Shown here piece by piece: positions 48,498 to 56,684 of a stretch of 64,000 bases of DNA (within the stretch, counting starts at the first letter, position 1; each line of letters starts with the position of its first letter). The notes beneath the pieces are model-generated. The model saw nothing but the letters and a program-made list of their open reading frames with translations. It searched no databases and had not been told where the DNA came from. Both the position numbers and the translations under genes were made by a program. Source of the DNA: Cupriavidus respiraculi (GTDB taxonomy: Bacteria; Pseudomonadota; Gammaproteobacteria; Burkholderiales; Burkholderiaceae); contig NZ_CAJZAH010000002.1 in the NCBI RefSeq assembly GCF_914271545.1, positions 1 through 64,000 on the forward strand, in the 5' to 3' direction.

Positions 48498-49511
48498 TCA
48501 GCGCGCGGCAGTGATGCGGATTTCCCGGGCTCCCCACAGCCGCGTCACCGTTTCGGTGCGCACGTCCAGCGTGGTGGAGAGCGCGTCCAGCACCTTGCCG
48601 ATGTCGTCCAGCGGGAAGGAGCCCGACACGCGCAGGCCGGCCAGCGCCGGATCGCAGGACAGGGTGTCCCGGCTGTAGCGGCTCAGCTCGGCGATGAAGT
48701 CGTCCAGGCGCATGCTGCGTGCGACGATAAAGCCTTCGGCCCAACTGATGCCCGACGCGTGAGCCTCGGCGCGGTCGGTGATGGTCTCCGACGTATAGCT
48801 GGCGCGATGGCCGGCCGGCAGCACGAGCGGCGGGCCATCGCGGCCGCCGGGGCGGATTTCGACGGCGCCCTCGAACACGCTGACCTCGGTATCGCCGCCG
48901 CGCTGGCGCACCGCATAGCGGGTGCCCAGCGCCTGCACGGTGCCGTGCGCGGTCTCCACCAGGAACGGCCGGGCGGGCTCGCGTTCGTCGTGCCCGGTGG
49001 TGACCAGGATTTCCCCGGCCACCAGCACGAGCCGCCGTTCGCGCGCGCCGAAGCGGTCGTCGACCGCGGTGGCGGTGTTGAGCCAGAGGTGCGTGCCGTC
49101 TGCCAGCACCAGCGAGCGACGCTCACCCACCGCGGTGCGATAGTCGGCCGACAGCTCGCGCCACGGCGAGTAGTCCCGCGCGGACCAGGCCGCGCCCAGC
49201 GCGACGGCAGACACGGCCAGCGTCTTGATGACCCGGCGCCGGTACGGCGAGCCGGATGGCGCGAGGGCAGCGCGAGCGATGTCGGAGGTTAGCGGCGACG
49301 ACAGCGGTTCGAGCCGGCCCTTGACCGACTCGATGCGCTGCCATGCCCGTTCGTGGTCCGGATGCTCGGCGCGCCAGCGCCGCCACGCCTCCAGGGTTTC
49401 GGGCGACACGGCGGCGTCCTGCAGCGCCATCAGCCATTCCACGGCGCGCTCGGCGACGTGGCCCGGAATGGTGGCCGCCTCGGCGGTGGATTGGTACCAG
49501 CTGGACGCCAT
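48498..49511 (-). CDS. FecR-family anti-sigma factor
   Basis: A 337-residue membrane regulator. The N-terminal cytoplasmic DUF4880-like part has AAVSPETLEAWRRWRAEHPDHERAW. A hydrophobic helix lies near residue 95 (VIKTLAVSAVALGAAW). The periplasmic FecR domain has YRTAVGERRSLVLADGTHLWLNT, VEVRF-like strands, and a C-terminal STN-interacting DUF4974-like part (SGSFPLDDIGKVLDALS). It transmits the receptor signal to the sigma factor. The start at 49511 lies 8 nt after the sigma stop. The TonB receptor follows after a 112-nt gap. Confidence 0.9.
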   Translation of the reverse strand: MASSWYQSTAEAATIPGHVAERAVEWLMALQDAAVSPETLEAWRRWRAEHPDHERAWQRIESVKGRLEPLSSPLTSDIARAALAPSGSPYRRRVIKTLAVSAVALGAAWSARDYSPWRELSADYRTAVGERRSLVLADGTHLWLNTATAVDDRFGARERRLVLVAGEILVTTGHDEREPARPFLVETAHGTVQALGTRYAVRQRGGDTEVSVFEGAVEIRPGGRDGPPLVLPAGHRASYTSETITDRAEAHASGISWAEGFIVARSMRLDDFIAELSRYSRDTLSCDPALAGLRVSGSFPLDDIGKVLDALSTTLDVRTETVTRLWGAREIRITAAR

Positions 49512-49518
49512 GGCGCGG

Positions 49519-50040
49519 CTACCCCACGAAGGACAGGTCAGCGAAAAAGCACTGCTGCAGCGCCTTGGCGATATAGCGCTTGACGGTGGGGATGGAAATG
49601 CCCAGCGCGTCTGCCACCTGGGCATGGGTTCGCCCGTCGAGCTGCGACAGCAGGAAGGCCTGCCTGACCACGCCGGGCAGCCCGTCGAGCAGGCTGTCCA
49701 GTTCGATCAGCGTTTCGAGCACGATGGCGCGGTGCTCGGGCGACCATTCGACCTCGAAGGGCACCTGGGCGAGGGCGTCCAGATAGGCGCGCTCGAGCTT
49801 TTCGCGGCGCCAGTGGTTGGACACCAGCCGCTGCGCCACGGTGGTCAGGAAGGCCCGCGGCTCGTCGAGCACGATGGGCACGCGATCGCTGTTGAGCAGG
49901 CGGACGAAGGTGTCGTGGGCGAGGTCCCCCGCCTGGTCGGCGCTGCCGAGCCGCCGGTGGAGCCAGCCCTTGAGCCATGAATGATGGTCGCAGTAGAGCG
50001 ACTCGATGGTCGAGGGGAGAAGACAACCCTGCGTACTCAT
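49519..50040 (-). CDS. FecI-like iron-starvation ECF sigma factor
   Basis: A 173-residue ECF sigma factor of the FecI group. Region 2 has DLAHDTFVRLL and DEPRAFLTTVAQRLVSNHWRREKLE; region 4 has LDGLPGVVRQAFLLSQLDGRTHAQVADALGISIPTVKRYIAKALQQC. The spacing and length are standard. AGGTAG precedes the ATG. A near-perfect Fur site lies 70-85 nt upstream, so it should be expressed when iron is low, then switched on by FecR and the receptor. Confidence 0.93.
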   Translation of the reverse strand: MSTQGCLLPSTIESLYCDHHSWLKGWLHRRLGSADQAGDLAHDTFVRLLNSDRVPIVLDEPRAFLTTVAQRLVSNHWRREKLERAYLDALAQVPFEVEWSPEHRAIVLETLIELDSLLDGLPGVVRQAFLLSQLDGRTHAQVADALGISIPTVKRYIAKALQQCFFADLSFVG

Positions 50041-50110
50041 GATCTACCTGTGGTTCCGTCCATGACCTGCGCCTAAGCGGGCTGCAAGCCCTCCCCGAGA
50101 CGTGACAAAT

Positions 50111-50123
50111 GATAATTATTATC
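50111..50123. promoter_or_regulatory. Fur box upstream of the FecI-like gene
   Basis: GATAATTATTATC is a perfect 6-1-6 inverted repeat of the Fur hexamer (GATAAT-n-ATTATC). It sits in an AT-rich island between the FecI-like and kinase genes and overlaps the probable FecI promoter. Flanking bases extend a weaker third hexamer. Confidence 0.85.
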
Positions 50124-50134
50124 GTTTATTAATA

Positions 50135-50158
50135 TCAGTTGTCGAAGCAGACTGTCAA
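50135..50158 (-). promoter_or_regulatory. Probable promoter of the FecI-FecR operon
   Basis: Leftward, a perfect TTGACA at 50158-50153 and, about 18 bases on, a TATTAA-type -10, directly beside the Fur box. The -10 is only fair (4/6), so the exact pair is uncertain. Confidence 0.45.
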
Positions 50159-50303
50159 GCACACGGCGGGGTGGACTGTTGCATTTCAGGGCCTCGCCGG
50201 ATGGACTTGCGGTGCCGAACACCGTAAAGGCGTGCCTGTCGTCAATTGGCATGGCCGCGACGATCGCCCACACTGCGGTGGTGAACCGGGAGGGGAGTCG
50301 GAC

Positions 50304-51668
50304 ATGGTCAAAACGCCTGCCATCGCTTCATTGCACCGCCGCCTGAGCCTGTCGTTGGGCGGCCTGGCGCTGCTCGTGGGATTTCTCGGCGCGCTCGGTG
50401 CCTGGATGGTGGTGCACCAGCTCGCCAGCGAATTCAACGAGGACTTGCGGCAGGCGGCAGCCGCCATCCGCACCGCGCCGCCCCTCATGCCGGTCCAGCC
50501 CGCGGGCCGGGCGCCGCCGCCGCCGCCGGTGCTGGTGCAGACCTGGGGACCGGAGGACGGCGTGCTGCCCGGCCATACCAGCGCGCCATGGGTATTGCTT
50601 CCCCGGGCGGAACCTGGGTTCTCCGACGTGGTGGTGGACGGCGAAGTCTGGGACGTGTTTGCGCTGCGGGCCGGCGACGCCTATATGCAGATCGCCCAGC
50701 AGAAGTCGGTGCGGCGGGACAACGCCTGGCGGGTCGCGACCTGGGCGGCGATTCCGGTGATCGTGCTGCTGCCGGTGCTGGTGTGGGCGATCCGCGCCAG
50801 CGTCCGGGTGTCGCTGCGGCCCCTGAACGAGATCGGCGAGCGCGTGGCGCAGGCCGACCTCAATCATCTGGAACCGGTGGACACCAGCACCGCGCCGGAG
50901 GAACTGCGCCCGTTCCTGGCGTCGGTCAACCGCATGATGGTCAGGCTGTCGGGGCTGATCGATGCCGAGCGCACCTTTATCGCCAATGCCGCGCACGAAC
51001 TGCGCTCGCCCATCACCGCGCTGCAATTGCAGGTGGAGAACCTGGTTCACGCGCCCCGGGACAATCTGGAGGAACAGCTGGAGGAACTGCGGCGCGGCAT
51101 CCGCCGCACCGGCACGCTGCTGACCCAGCTGCTGGGCCTGGCCCGCGCGGAAATCGGCGCCCCCGCCGGCGCGGTGCACGACGTGTCGGTGCCCGACGTG
51201 GTGGCCGACGTGGTCGCCGACCTGCTCCCCCTCGCGGTGGACCGGGGCGTGGACCTGGGCGTGGAGCGGCTCGACGACGTGCGCATCGCCGCGACCGAGA
51301 CCGACCTGCGCATGCTGATCAAGAACCTCGCGGACAACGCCATCCGCTACGGGGGAGCGGGCGGGTGCGTGGACCTGAGCGCGCGGCGCGAAGGCGCCGA
51401 CGTCGTGATCGAGGTGGCCGACACCGGCCCGGGCATTCCCGAGGCGGCCCGCAGGCGCGTGTTCGAGCGCTTCTACCGCGGCGCGGCCACGGACGAGGAG
51501 GGCAGCGGCCTGGGCCTGGCCATCGTGCAGACGATCGCCGCGAACCTGGGCGGCCGCGTGGTGCTGGCGGATCGCCCCGATGGACGCAGCGGGCTGGTGG
51601 CCAGCGTGATACTGCCCGCGCGGAACGTCGGCACGGCGGCGGACGAGGCGGCCGCGGCGCCGGCCTGA
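50304..51668 (+). CDS. Sensor histidine kinase (TctE/QseC-like), orphan
   Basis: A 454-residue kinase. TM1 lies near residues 17-37; a periplasmic loop with a Pro-rich stretch (PPPPPVLV) and SDVVVDGEVWDVF follows; TM2 is near 148-168. The HAMP has RVSLRPLNEIGERVAQADL; the H-box has NAAHELRSPITALQLQVE. The ATPase domain has NLADNAIRYGG, DTGPGIPEA and GSGLGLAIV, all intact. The start at 50304 has GGGAGGGGAG upstream. No response regulator gene is adjacent on either side, although such kinases nearly always follow one. It is divergent from the FecI operon across the Fur box. Confidence 0.88.
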   Translation: MVKTPAIASLHRRLSLSLGGLALLVGFLGALGAWMVVHQLASEFNEDLRQAAAAIRTAPPLMPVQPAGRAPPPPPVLVQTWGPEDGVLPGHTSAPWVLLPRAEPGFSDVVVDGEVWDVFALRAGDAYMQIAQQKSVRRDNAWRVATWAAIPVIVLLPVLVWAIRASVRVSLRPLNEIGERVAQADLNHLEPVDTSTAPEELRPFLASVNRMMVRLSGLIDAERTFIANAAHELRSPITALQLQVENLVHAPRDNLEEQLEELRRGIRRTGTLLTQLLGLARAEIGAPAGAVHDVSVPDVVADVVADLLPLAVDRGVDLGVERLDDVRIAATETDLRMLIKNLADNAIRYGGAGGCVDLSARREGADVVIEVADTGPGIPEAARRRVFERFYRGAATDEEGSGLGLAIVQTIAANLGGRVVLADRPDGRSGLVASVILPARNVGTAADEAAAAPA

Positions 51669-51773
51669 CCCTGACGGGTCCACGGCGGGAGGGTTGGCTG
51701 CAGGCCGTTGCCTTCGGCACAATGCCAGCCTCGCGGCGCCGGCTTGAGCGCGCGAGTCAACGGAGACTGCGCG

Positions 51774-52184
51774 ATGGACGAGAACGAAAGCGACGCGGGC
51801 AAGGCCGCATCCCAACGGATCGACGCCAGAATCGCCGAGCTGGGCGACTGGCGCGGCGAGATGCTGGCCCGGCTCCGTGCCCTGGTCAGGGAAGCGGAGC
51901 CGGAGATCGTGGAGGAATGGAAATGGAGGGGCGTCCCCGTCTGGTCGCACGGCGGCATCGTGTGCACGGGTGAGACCTACAGGCACGCGGTCAAGATGAC
52001 CTTTGCCAAGGGCGCCATGCTGGAGGACCCGGCGCATCTGTTCAACGCCAGCCTGGATGGCAACACCAGGCGCGCCATCGACTTCCATCAGGGCGACGAC
52101 ATCGACGCGCCGGCGCTCAAGGCGCTGATTCGCGCCGCCGTGTCGCTCAACTTGTCGGCGAAGCCCCGCAGGAAGGCGAGTTAG
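51774..52184 (+). CDS. DUF1801 domain protein
   Basis: A 136-residue soluble protein with the DUF1801 pattern (DWRGEMLARLRALVREAEPEIVEEWKW opening, WSHGGIVCTGETYRHAVKMTF core), a fold related to YdhG/frataxin-like proteins. Function unknown. GGAGA lies upstream of the ATG at 51774. It follows the kinase by 105 nt and converges on the nine-gene operon 22 nt away. Confidence 0.8.
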   Translation: MDENESDAGKAASQRIDARIAELGDWRGEMLARLRALVREAEPEIVEEWKWRGVPVWSHGGIVCTGETYRHAVKMTFAKGAMLEDPAHLFNASLDGNTRRAIDFHQGDDIDAPALKALIRAAVSLNLSAKPRRKAS

Positions 52185-52206
52185 GCCCCGCGCGTCGTGC
52201 GCCCGC

Positions 52207-53085
52207 TCATGACGCGCAGCCGGCCCGCGCGAGCACGAAGTCGGCAACGTCCTGGCTGACCGTCGACAGCCAGCGCAGCGGCGAGGCGAAGGCGCCGATC
52301 AGCAGGGTGTGGGACAGATTGCCGTATTCCCGGTACTGCACCGCTACCCCGGCGGTGCGCAAGCGGTTTCCCAGGCGGGCGGAGTTGCGCTGCGGGTCGA
52401 CCAGCCGGTCGTCGCTGTCGACGCCCAGGAAGACCGGCGGCGCACCCGCGGAGACGTGGTCGATGGGCAGCGAGCCGGGCGGGTAGTGCGGATGGTGGAA
52501 CACCGGCCGGGCCGCGGGATTCTCGATGGGAAAGAAGTCGTAGGGGCCGGCCAGGCCGATCCAGCCGCGCAATTGGGCGCGGCTTGCGCCCGCCTCGTCG
52601 AGCCAGCGCGGGTCCAGCGCGAGCATCGCGGCGTTGTAGCCGCCGGCGCTGTGGCCCATCACGAAGACCCGCGACGGGTCGCCCTGGTAGCCGGCGATAT
52701 CGCGCAGCGTCCACGCCACGGCCAGCGCGCTGTCCCGCAGGAAAGCCGGGTAGGTGACCTCGGGATACAAGCGGTAGTCCGGAATGACTGTGAGGATGCC
52801 GCGGCGCGCCAGTGCGGCCGCCACGAAGGCATAGTCCGCCCGTTCGCCGCTGTGCCAGGTGCCGCCGTAGAAGAACACCACCACGGGCGCCTTGCCAGCG
52901 CAGGCCGGCTCGCGCGGCGCGTAGATGTCCAGCCGGGCGCGATGGCCCTGGCCATAGGGAACGTCCGCATGCCGCGTGTAGGCCGCGTCGGGCGTGAGCG
53001 CGTTCAGCATGTCGGTTGTGGAACAGGCGCCCACCGCAAGCAGCGGCAACAGCGCGAGCGCCCGCCCCAGCCGCGCCGCCATCAT
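52207..53085 (-). CDS. Lipoprotein alpha/beta hydrolase (esterase), end of the nine-gene operon
   Basis: A 292-residue hydrolase with a lipobox LLAVGAC (acylated Cys21), so probably membrane-anchored facing the periplasm. The fold is the carboxylesterase/hormone-sensitive-lipase kind: FFYGGTWHSG replaces the HGGG oxyanion motif, the nucleophile is Ser146 in GHSAGGYN, with DDRLV (Asp) and LSHTLL (His) at the C-terminus. The start overlaps the preceding NTF2-like gene by 4 nt (ATGA), making it the last gene of the operon. It may trim or transfer acyl chains made or modified by the rest of the cluster (inference). Confidence 0.82.
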   Translation of the reverse strand: MMAARLGRALALLPLLAVGACSTTDMLNALTPDAAYTRHADVPYGQGHRARLDIYAPREPACAGKAPVVVFFYGGTWHSGERADYAFVAAALARRGILTVIPDYRLYPEVTYPAFLRDSALAVAWTLRDIAGYQGDPSRVFVMGHSAGGYNAAMLALDPRWLDEAGASRAQLRGWIGLAGPYDFFPIENPAARPVFHHPHYPPGSLPIDHVSAGAPPVFLGVDSDDRLVDPQRNSARLGNRLRTAGVAVQYREYGNLSHTLLIGAFASPLRWLSTVSQDVADFVLARAGCAS

Positions 53086-53525
53086 CGCGGCGCCGGCGCG
53101 GCGAAGCGCCGTTGCAGCCAGCCCACCGGGCCGCCGATCAGCGGCAGCTTTCGCCACAGCGCGGCCGCGTCCCAGAAATCCTGGTGATGGGTCACGCGGC
53201 CGTCGTCGCCGAAGCGCAGATGCGAGCTGCCTGGAACGGAGAAGGTGCGGCCGCGCACCGCGCCCATGAAGACCCAGGTGGCGAATCCCTCGTTGCCGCC
53301 CTGGACCTGCGAGCCGAAGATGAAGCCCGGCTGCTTGACCGTCTCGAACATGTGCTCGAAGACCGCGCGGATGCAAGCGTGGCCCCGCACATCGTTGAAG
53401 GGATCGCAGAAGCGGGCGTCGGGCGCGTAGTAGCGATGCAGGTCGGCCAGCGATTCGGGCGTCAGCGTGGCGTACCACAGCAGCAGGGACGGCAGCGCGT
53501 CGGAATCTTGGTGCATCTGGGTCAT
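53082..53525 (-). CDS. NTF2/SnoaL-like protein of the nine-gene operon
   Basis: A 147-residue protein of the nuclear transport factor 2 fold: WYATLTPESLADLHRYYAPDARFCDPFND, then IRAVFEHMFETVKQPGFIF and a central WVFMGAVRG strand. Proteins like this commonly sit beside the SDR, FAD and CFA-synthase genes in Pseudomonas-type lipid clusters as I recall them. It lies 5 nt after the SDR stop and overlaps the esterase start by 4 nt. Likely a lyase, isomerase or lipid-binding partner. Confidence 0.8.
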   Translation of the reverse strand: MTQMHQDSDALPSLLLWYATLTPESLADLHRYYAPDARFCDPFNDVRGHACIRAVFEHMFETVKQPGFIFGSQVQGGNEGFATWVFMGAVRGRTFSVPGSSHLRFGDDGRVTHHQDFWDAAALWRKLPLIGGPVGWLQRRFAAPAPR

Positions 53526-53530
53526 GGCGG

Positions 53531-54337
53531 TCAGCCCGGTTTCATCAGACGCTGCAGCAGGGCGAGCCGCAGCCGGTAGGGGAGCATGCTGGCCAGGCCG
53601 ACCAGCCTCGTGAAGCGAGAGGGGAAGGCGATCTCGAACCGGCCCCGCGCCAGGCCGGTCAGGATGGATTCGGCGGCGGCCTCGGTGCTGAGCAGGCCCG
53701 GCATGAAGAAGTCGTTGCGGGCCGTCAGGCGCGTGCGGACGAAGCCGGGGTTGACCAGGTAGACGCCCAGCCCGCGGCCGTGAAGCTCGGCGTAGAGCAG
53801 TTCCGCGAGGTTGATCAGCGCGGCCTTCGTCGGTCCGTACACCGTCGCGTTTGGCAGCCCCATGTAGCCGGCCACGCTGGCCAGCAGGACCAGGCTGCCG
53901 GCCTTGCGGTCGAGCATCGCGGGCAGGGCCGCGGCGAGACCATAGTAGACGCTGCCCAGGTTCGTCTCGATGGTGCGGCGCGCCTCTTGCGCGCTGACTT
54001 CCCAGGGGCGCAGCGGCCGGTATTCGGCCGCGCAGAAGATCACCATGTCCACGCCTTGCCACGTATCGGTCAGCGTCCGGTGGGCATCGACCCACTCGTG
54101 CGGGCAGGTGGCGTCCATGGGCAGCGGCAGGCCCTGCGGATGGCCGGCCACCACCGATGCCAGCGCGGCGACACGCCTGCCCGATACCGCCACGCGAGCG
54201 CCGCGCGCCAGCAGCGCGCGGGCCAGCGCGGCCCCGATGCCGCTGGAGGCGCCGACGACCCAGACGCGCTTTCCGTGCCAGTCGGTCCAGCGGGGGTTAA
54301 GGGCCAGGCCCCGCGTGGCGGATTCCCGGCGGGTCAT
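53531..54337 (-). CDS. Short-chain dehydrogenase/reductase
   Basis: A 268-residue NAD(P)-dependent SDR. It has the cofactor motif VVGASSGIGAALARALL (TGxxxGxG type), the catalytic Ser in LLASVAGYMGLP and the catalytic pair in YGPTKAAL (Tyr and Lys four residues apart), and NPGFVRT. The C-terminus has hydrophobic segments as seen in membrane-associated SDRs acting on lipids. It overlaps the DUF3833 stop by 4 nt. In the operon it could reduce or oxidise a lipid intermediate. Confidence 0.88.
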   Translation of the reverse strand: MTRRESATRGLALNPRWTDWHGKRVWVVGASSGIGAALARALLARGARVAVSGRRVAALASVVAGHPQGLPLPMDATCPHEWVDAHRTLTDTWQGVDMVIFCAAEYRPLRPWEVSAQEARRTIETNLGSVYYGLAAALPAMLDRKAGSLVLLASVAGYMGLPNATVYGPTKAALINLAELLYAELHGRGLGVYLVNPGFVRTRLTARNDFFMPGLLSTEAAAESILTGLARGRFEIAFPSRFTRLVGLASMLPYRLRLALLQRLMKPG

Positions 54338-54870
54338 GGCGCGGGCCGGCGGAAGAACAGCGTCACCTGGCCCACCTCGACGCCGAACTTGGTGACGCTG
54401 GCGCGATTGATCATGGTGCGCTCGTCGATCAGCACCATCCAGTCGTCGAAGCGCACATCGTAGGTCCTGCCGTCCACCGGCAGCTGCAGCGTATAGCGCC
54501 AGCGCAGCACGTTGCCCGCTGTCTCGCCGGTGGCCTCGCCGACCACGTCGGGCGCCGTACCCCGCCAGCCGCCACCGGGCGCGCGCGTCAGCGTCCACGT
54601 GCGCCGCTGCGTGGTGCCGTCGCTGAAGCGGAAATCCTCCTCCAGCACGAAGGCGCCATCCTGTTCGCGTCCCAGCAGGTCCACGTGAAAGCGCTTGACG
54701 ATCTCGCCGCCGCGCTTCTGGAACATGCCCCACGCTTCGGTCTTGCCACGGAAGAACGCGGGCACGTCCAGCGGCGGCTGCTGGTCCGCGTAGTGCGCCA
54801 CGTCCGGCGCCGTGCAGGCGGTGCACAGTACGACCGCGCAGGCGGCGCTCCATCTGGCCAACGGGTTCAT
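54334..54870 (-). CDS. DUF3833 family exported protein
   Basis: A 178-residue protein with an N-terminal hydrophobic signal ending in VVLCTACTAP, a probable but not ideal lipobox (Cys19). The rest matches DUF3833: DVPAFFRGKTEAWGMFQKRGGEIVKRF and FSDGTTQRRTWTL, predicted beta-rich and lipocalin-like. A periplasmic lipid-handling role is plausible. Both ends overlap neighbours by 4 nt (MFS upstream, SDR downstream). Confidence 0.8.
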   Translation of the reverse strand: MNPLARWSAACAVVLCTACTAPDVAHYADQQPPLDVPAFFRGKTEAWGMFQKRGGEIVKRFHVDLLGREQDGAFVLEEDFRFSDGTTQRRTWTLTRAPGGGWRGTAPDVVGEATGETAGNVLRWRYTLQLPVDGRTYDVRFDDWMVLIDERTMINRASVTKFGVEVGQVTLFFRRPAP

Positions 54871-56156
54871 CGCAGTGGCTCCGGTGAGAGGTAGGGGTGG
54901 CTCCGCAGGGTCAGCATGGCCGCGAGTTTCAGGCCGCAGGGAACGCCGGCATACAGCCACGCGAGCGCCTGGGCCGGCATGCCGGTCGCCAGCGTTCCCG
55001 GCTGGTAGCCGAGCGCGGCCAGCAGTGGCAGCGCCAGGCCGGAAAGCGCGAGGCACAGCTTGCCGAGCAGCGTCCATACGCCGAAATACGCGGCCGGCCC
55101 GTCCGCTGCGGGAATGCGCGCGGCGAGCAGCACCGGCGGCAGCGCCAGGTCGGCGCCCAGCGCGAGGCCCGACAGCCCGCACACGACCAGGAAGGGCACG
55201 ATGTCGCCAGGGCCGAGCGCGATGGTCCAGACGAACGCCAGCACCGCGACGCCCATCGCCACCCGCCAGGCCGGCACCGGACCGATGCGCGAGGACAGGC
55301 GAACCCACAGCGCAAGCCCGGCGGCGCCGGCGAGGAAGTACAGCGTCAGGCACGGCGCCACCCATTGCGGCGCGCCGAGCCGGTCCTCGATGAAGAAGAT
55401 CGCCAGCGTGGCGGGGATGGCCACGGCGAGCCCGTTCAGGAAATAGGGCAGCAGCAGGGCGCGGAAGGCGTGGTTGCCCCGCAGCGTCCGCCATGGCGGC
55501 ATGGCAACGGGGCGCGCAGCCGCCGCGGGCGGCGGCCCCATCGCGGGCCAGCGCGGGCCGCGGCGCAGCAGCAGCCACAGCGCGCCAAGCAGCAGCGGCG
55601 CGAAGAGGCCGGCGAAGATGCCCATCGCCGCGCGCGGCGGCAGCTCGGGCAACGACAGCAGCCAGGCCGGCAGCGCGCTCGCCAGCAGCACGCCCACCAG
55701 CCCCGCGCCCTCGCGCCACGCCGCCGCGCGGGTACGGATGGCCTCATCGTCGGACAGGCGCGCGCCCCAGGCCAGATACGCCACGTTGAGCAGGCTGTGG
55801 GCCGTGTAGACGGCGATCAGCATGACCGCCAGCCACGCCGCGAGCCATGGGCCGCCCGATACCGGCGGCAGCCACAGCCCGGCGAACGCGGCCGCCAGCA
55901 GCGCGGCGCCGGACCACAGCAGCCGATGCAGGCGCCGGCACGACGACAGCCGGTCGACCCACCAGCCCAGCAACGGGTCCTGCAGGGTATCCACCAGCCT
56001 CGCCGCGAACATGACGATGCCCGCGACCGACAGCGCCATGCCCAGCCGCGTCGTGTAGTACGCGGGCGCCTGTACGTAGACCGGCAGCGCGGCCATCGCC
56101 AGCGGCATGCCGAGCAAGCCGTAGGCAGCCAGGCGGGACGCGCGGATGGCGGTCAT
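54867..56156 (-). CDS. MFS transporter (GPH/MelB-like) of the lipid operon
   Basis: A 429-residue membrane protein with about 12 helices. The N-terminal LGMPLAMAALPVYVQAPAYYTTRLG and the following VDTLQDPLLGWWVDRLSS block are typical of the glycoside-pentoside-hexuronide (MelB-like) branch. Relatives in lipid-modification clusters may flip or export lipids, since no sugar pathway is nearby (inference). It overlaps the chalcone-isomerase-like stop and the DUF3833 start by 4 nt each. Confidence 0.85.
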   Translation of the reverse strand: MTAIRASRLAAYGLLGMPLAMAALPVYVQAPAYYTTRLGMALSVAGIVMFAARLVDTLQDPLLGWWVDRLSSCRRLHRLLWSGAALLAAAFAGLWLPPVSGGPWLAAWLAVMLIAVYTAHSLLNVAYLAWGARLSDDEAIRTRAAAWREGAGLVGVLLASALPAWLLSLPELPPRAAMGIFAGLFAPLLLGALWLLLRRGPRWPAMGPPPAAAARPVAMPPWRTLRGNHAFRALLLPYFLNGLAVAIPATLAIFFIEDRLGAPQWVAPCLTLYFLAGAAGLALWVRLSSRIGPVPAWRVAMGVAVLAFVWTIALGPGDIVPFLVVCGLSGLALGADLALPPVLLAARIPAADGPAAYFGVWTLLGKLCLALSGLALPLLAALGYQPGTLATGMPAQALAWLYAGVPCGLKLAAMLTLRSHPYLSPEPLR

Positions 56157-56683
56157 CGCGCCTGCCCCAGCAAACGTGCCCGCAGCCCCGGTGCGCGGGT
56201 GCCCGGGTCCAGCCAGATGGCGAAGAACGCGCGCGCCAGGATGGGGTCCGCGATCTGGCCGGTCGGCCTGTCGTTGGCGTAGAAGCGGGCGCCCTGCCCG
56301 GGGAGATACACGCCGCTGAGGCGGTCTCCCGCCCGCACGTCCACCAGCACCCGTTGCAGCTCGGCGCGCCAGGCCTCCAGCGTCGCGTCCGAGGACGCGG
56401 CGCCCATGCGGCGCATCTCGTCCACGCTGGTGTCCGCCAGTTGCCGCGCGCTGATCTCGCGGGCATAGGTCAGTTGCAGCGCGAACGGCGAGTCCATCGT
56501 CACCGGCTGCCGCTCCGACCACAACGACGCGTCGTAGATGCGCACCCCGAACAGACGGTATTCGCCGGCACCCGTCATCGTCGCCTGCGGCAGGTCGGCG
56601 CGCCATGGCTGCGCGGCGGCGCAGGCCAGCGAGGCGAAGGCGAGCGCGCACGCGGCCGATAGCTGAAGGGTGCGGTGTGGCAT
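56153..56683 (-). CDS. Chalcone isomerase-like (Chalcone_3) exported protein
   Basis: A 176-residue protein with a signal peptide (AACALAFASLACAAAQ) and the chalcone-isomerase-like pattern: GEYRLFGVRIYDASLW, FALQLTYAREISARQLADTSVDEM, and LSGVYLPGQGARFYAND. Bacterial relatives are not flavonoid enzymes; the fold binds fatty acids in some branches (family knowledge). Its ATG begins 1 nt after the CFA-synthase-like stop; its end overlaps the MFS gene by 4 nt. Confidence 0.82.
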   Translation of the reverse strand: MPHRTLQLSAACALAFASLACAAAQPWRADLPQATMTGAGEYRLFGVRIYDASLWSERQPVTMDSPFALQLTYAREISARQLADTSVDEMRRMGAASSDATLEAWRAELQRVLVDVRAGDRLSGVYLPGQGARFYANDRPTGQIADPILARAFFAIWLDPGTRAPGLRARLLGQAR

Positions 56684-56684
56684 G

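Noticed and set aside
50160-50303. Possible remnant of an OmpR-type response regulator upstream of the orphan kinase (TGRGVGHG in one frame resembles the C-terminal TVRGVGY)
   Set aside because: The frame has a stop just before it and no regulator sequence upstream; the match comes from the GGGAGGGGAG ribosome-binding site.
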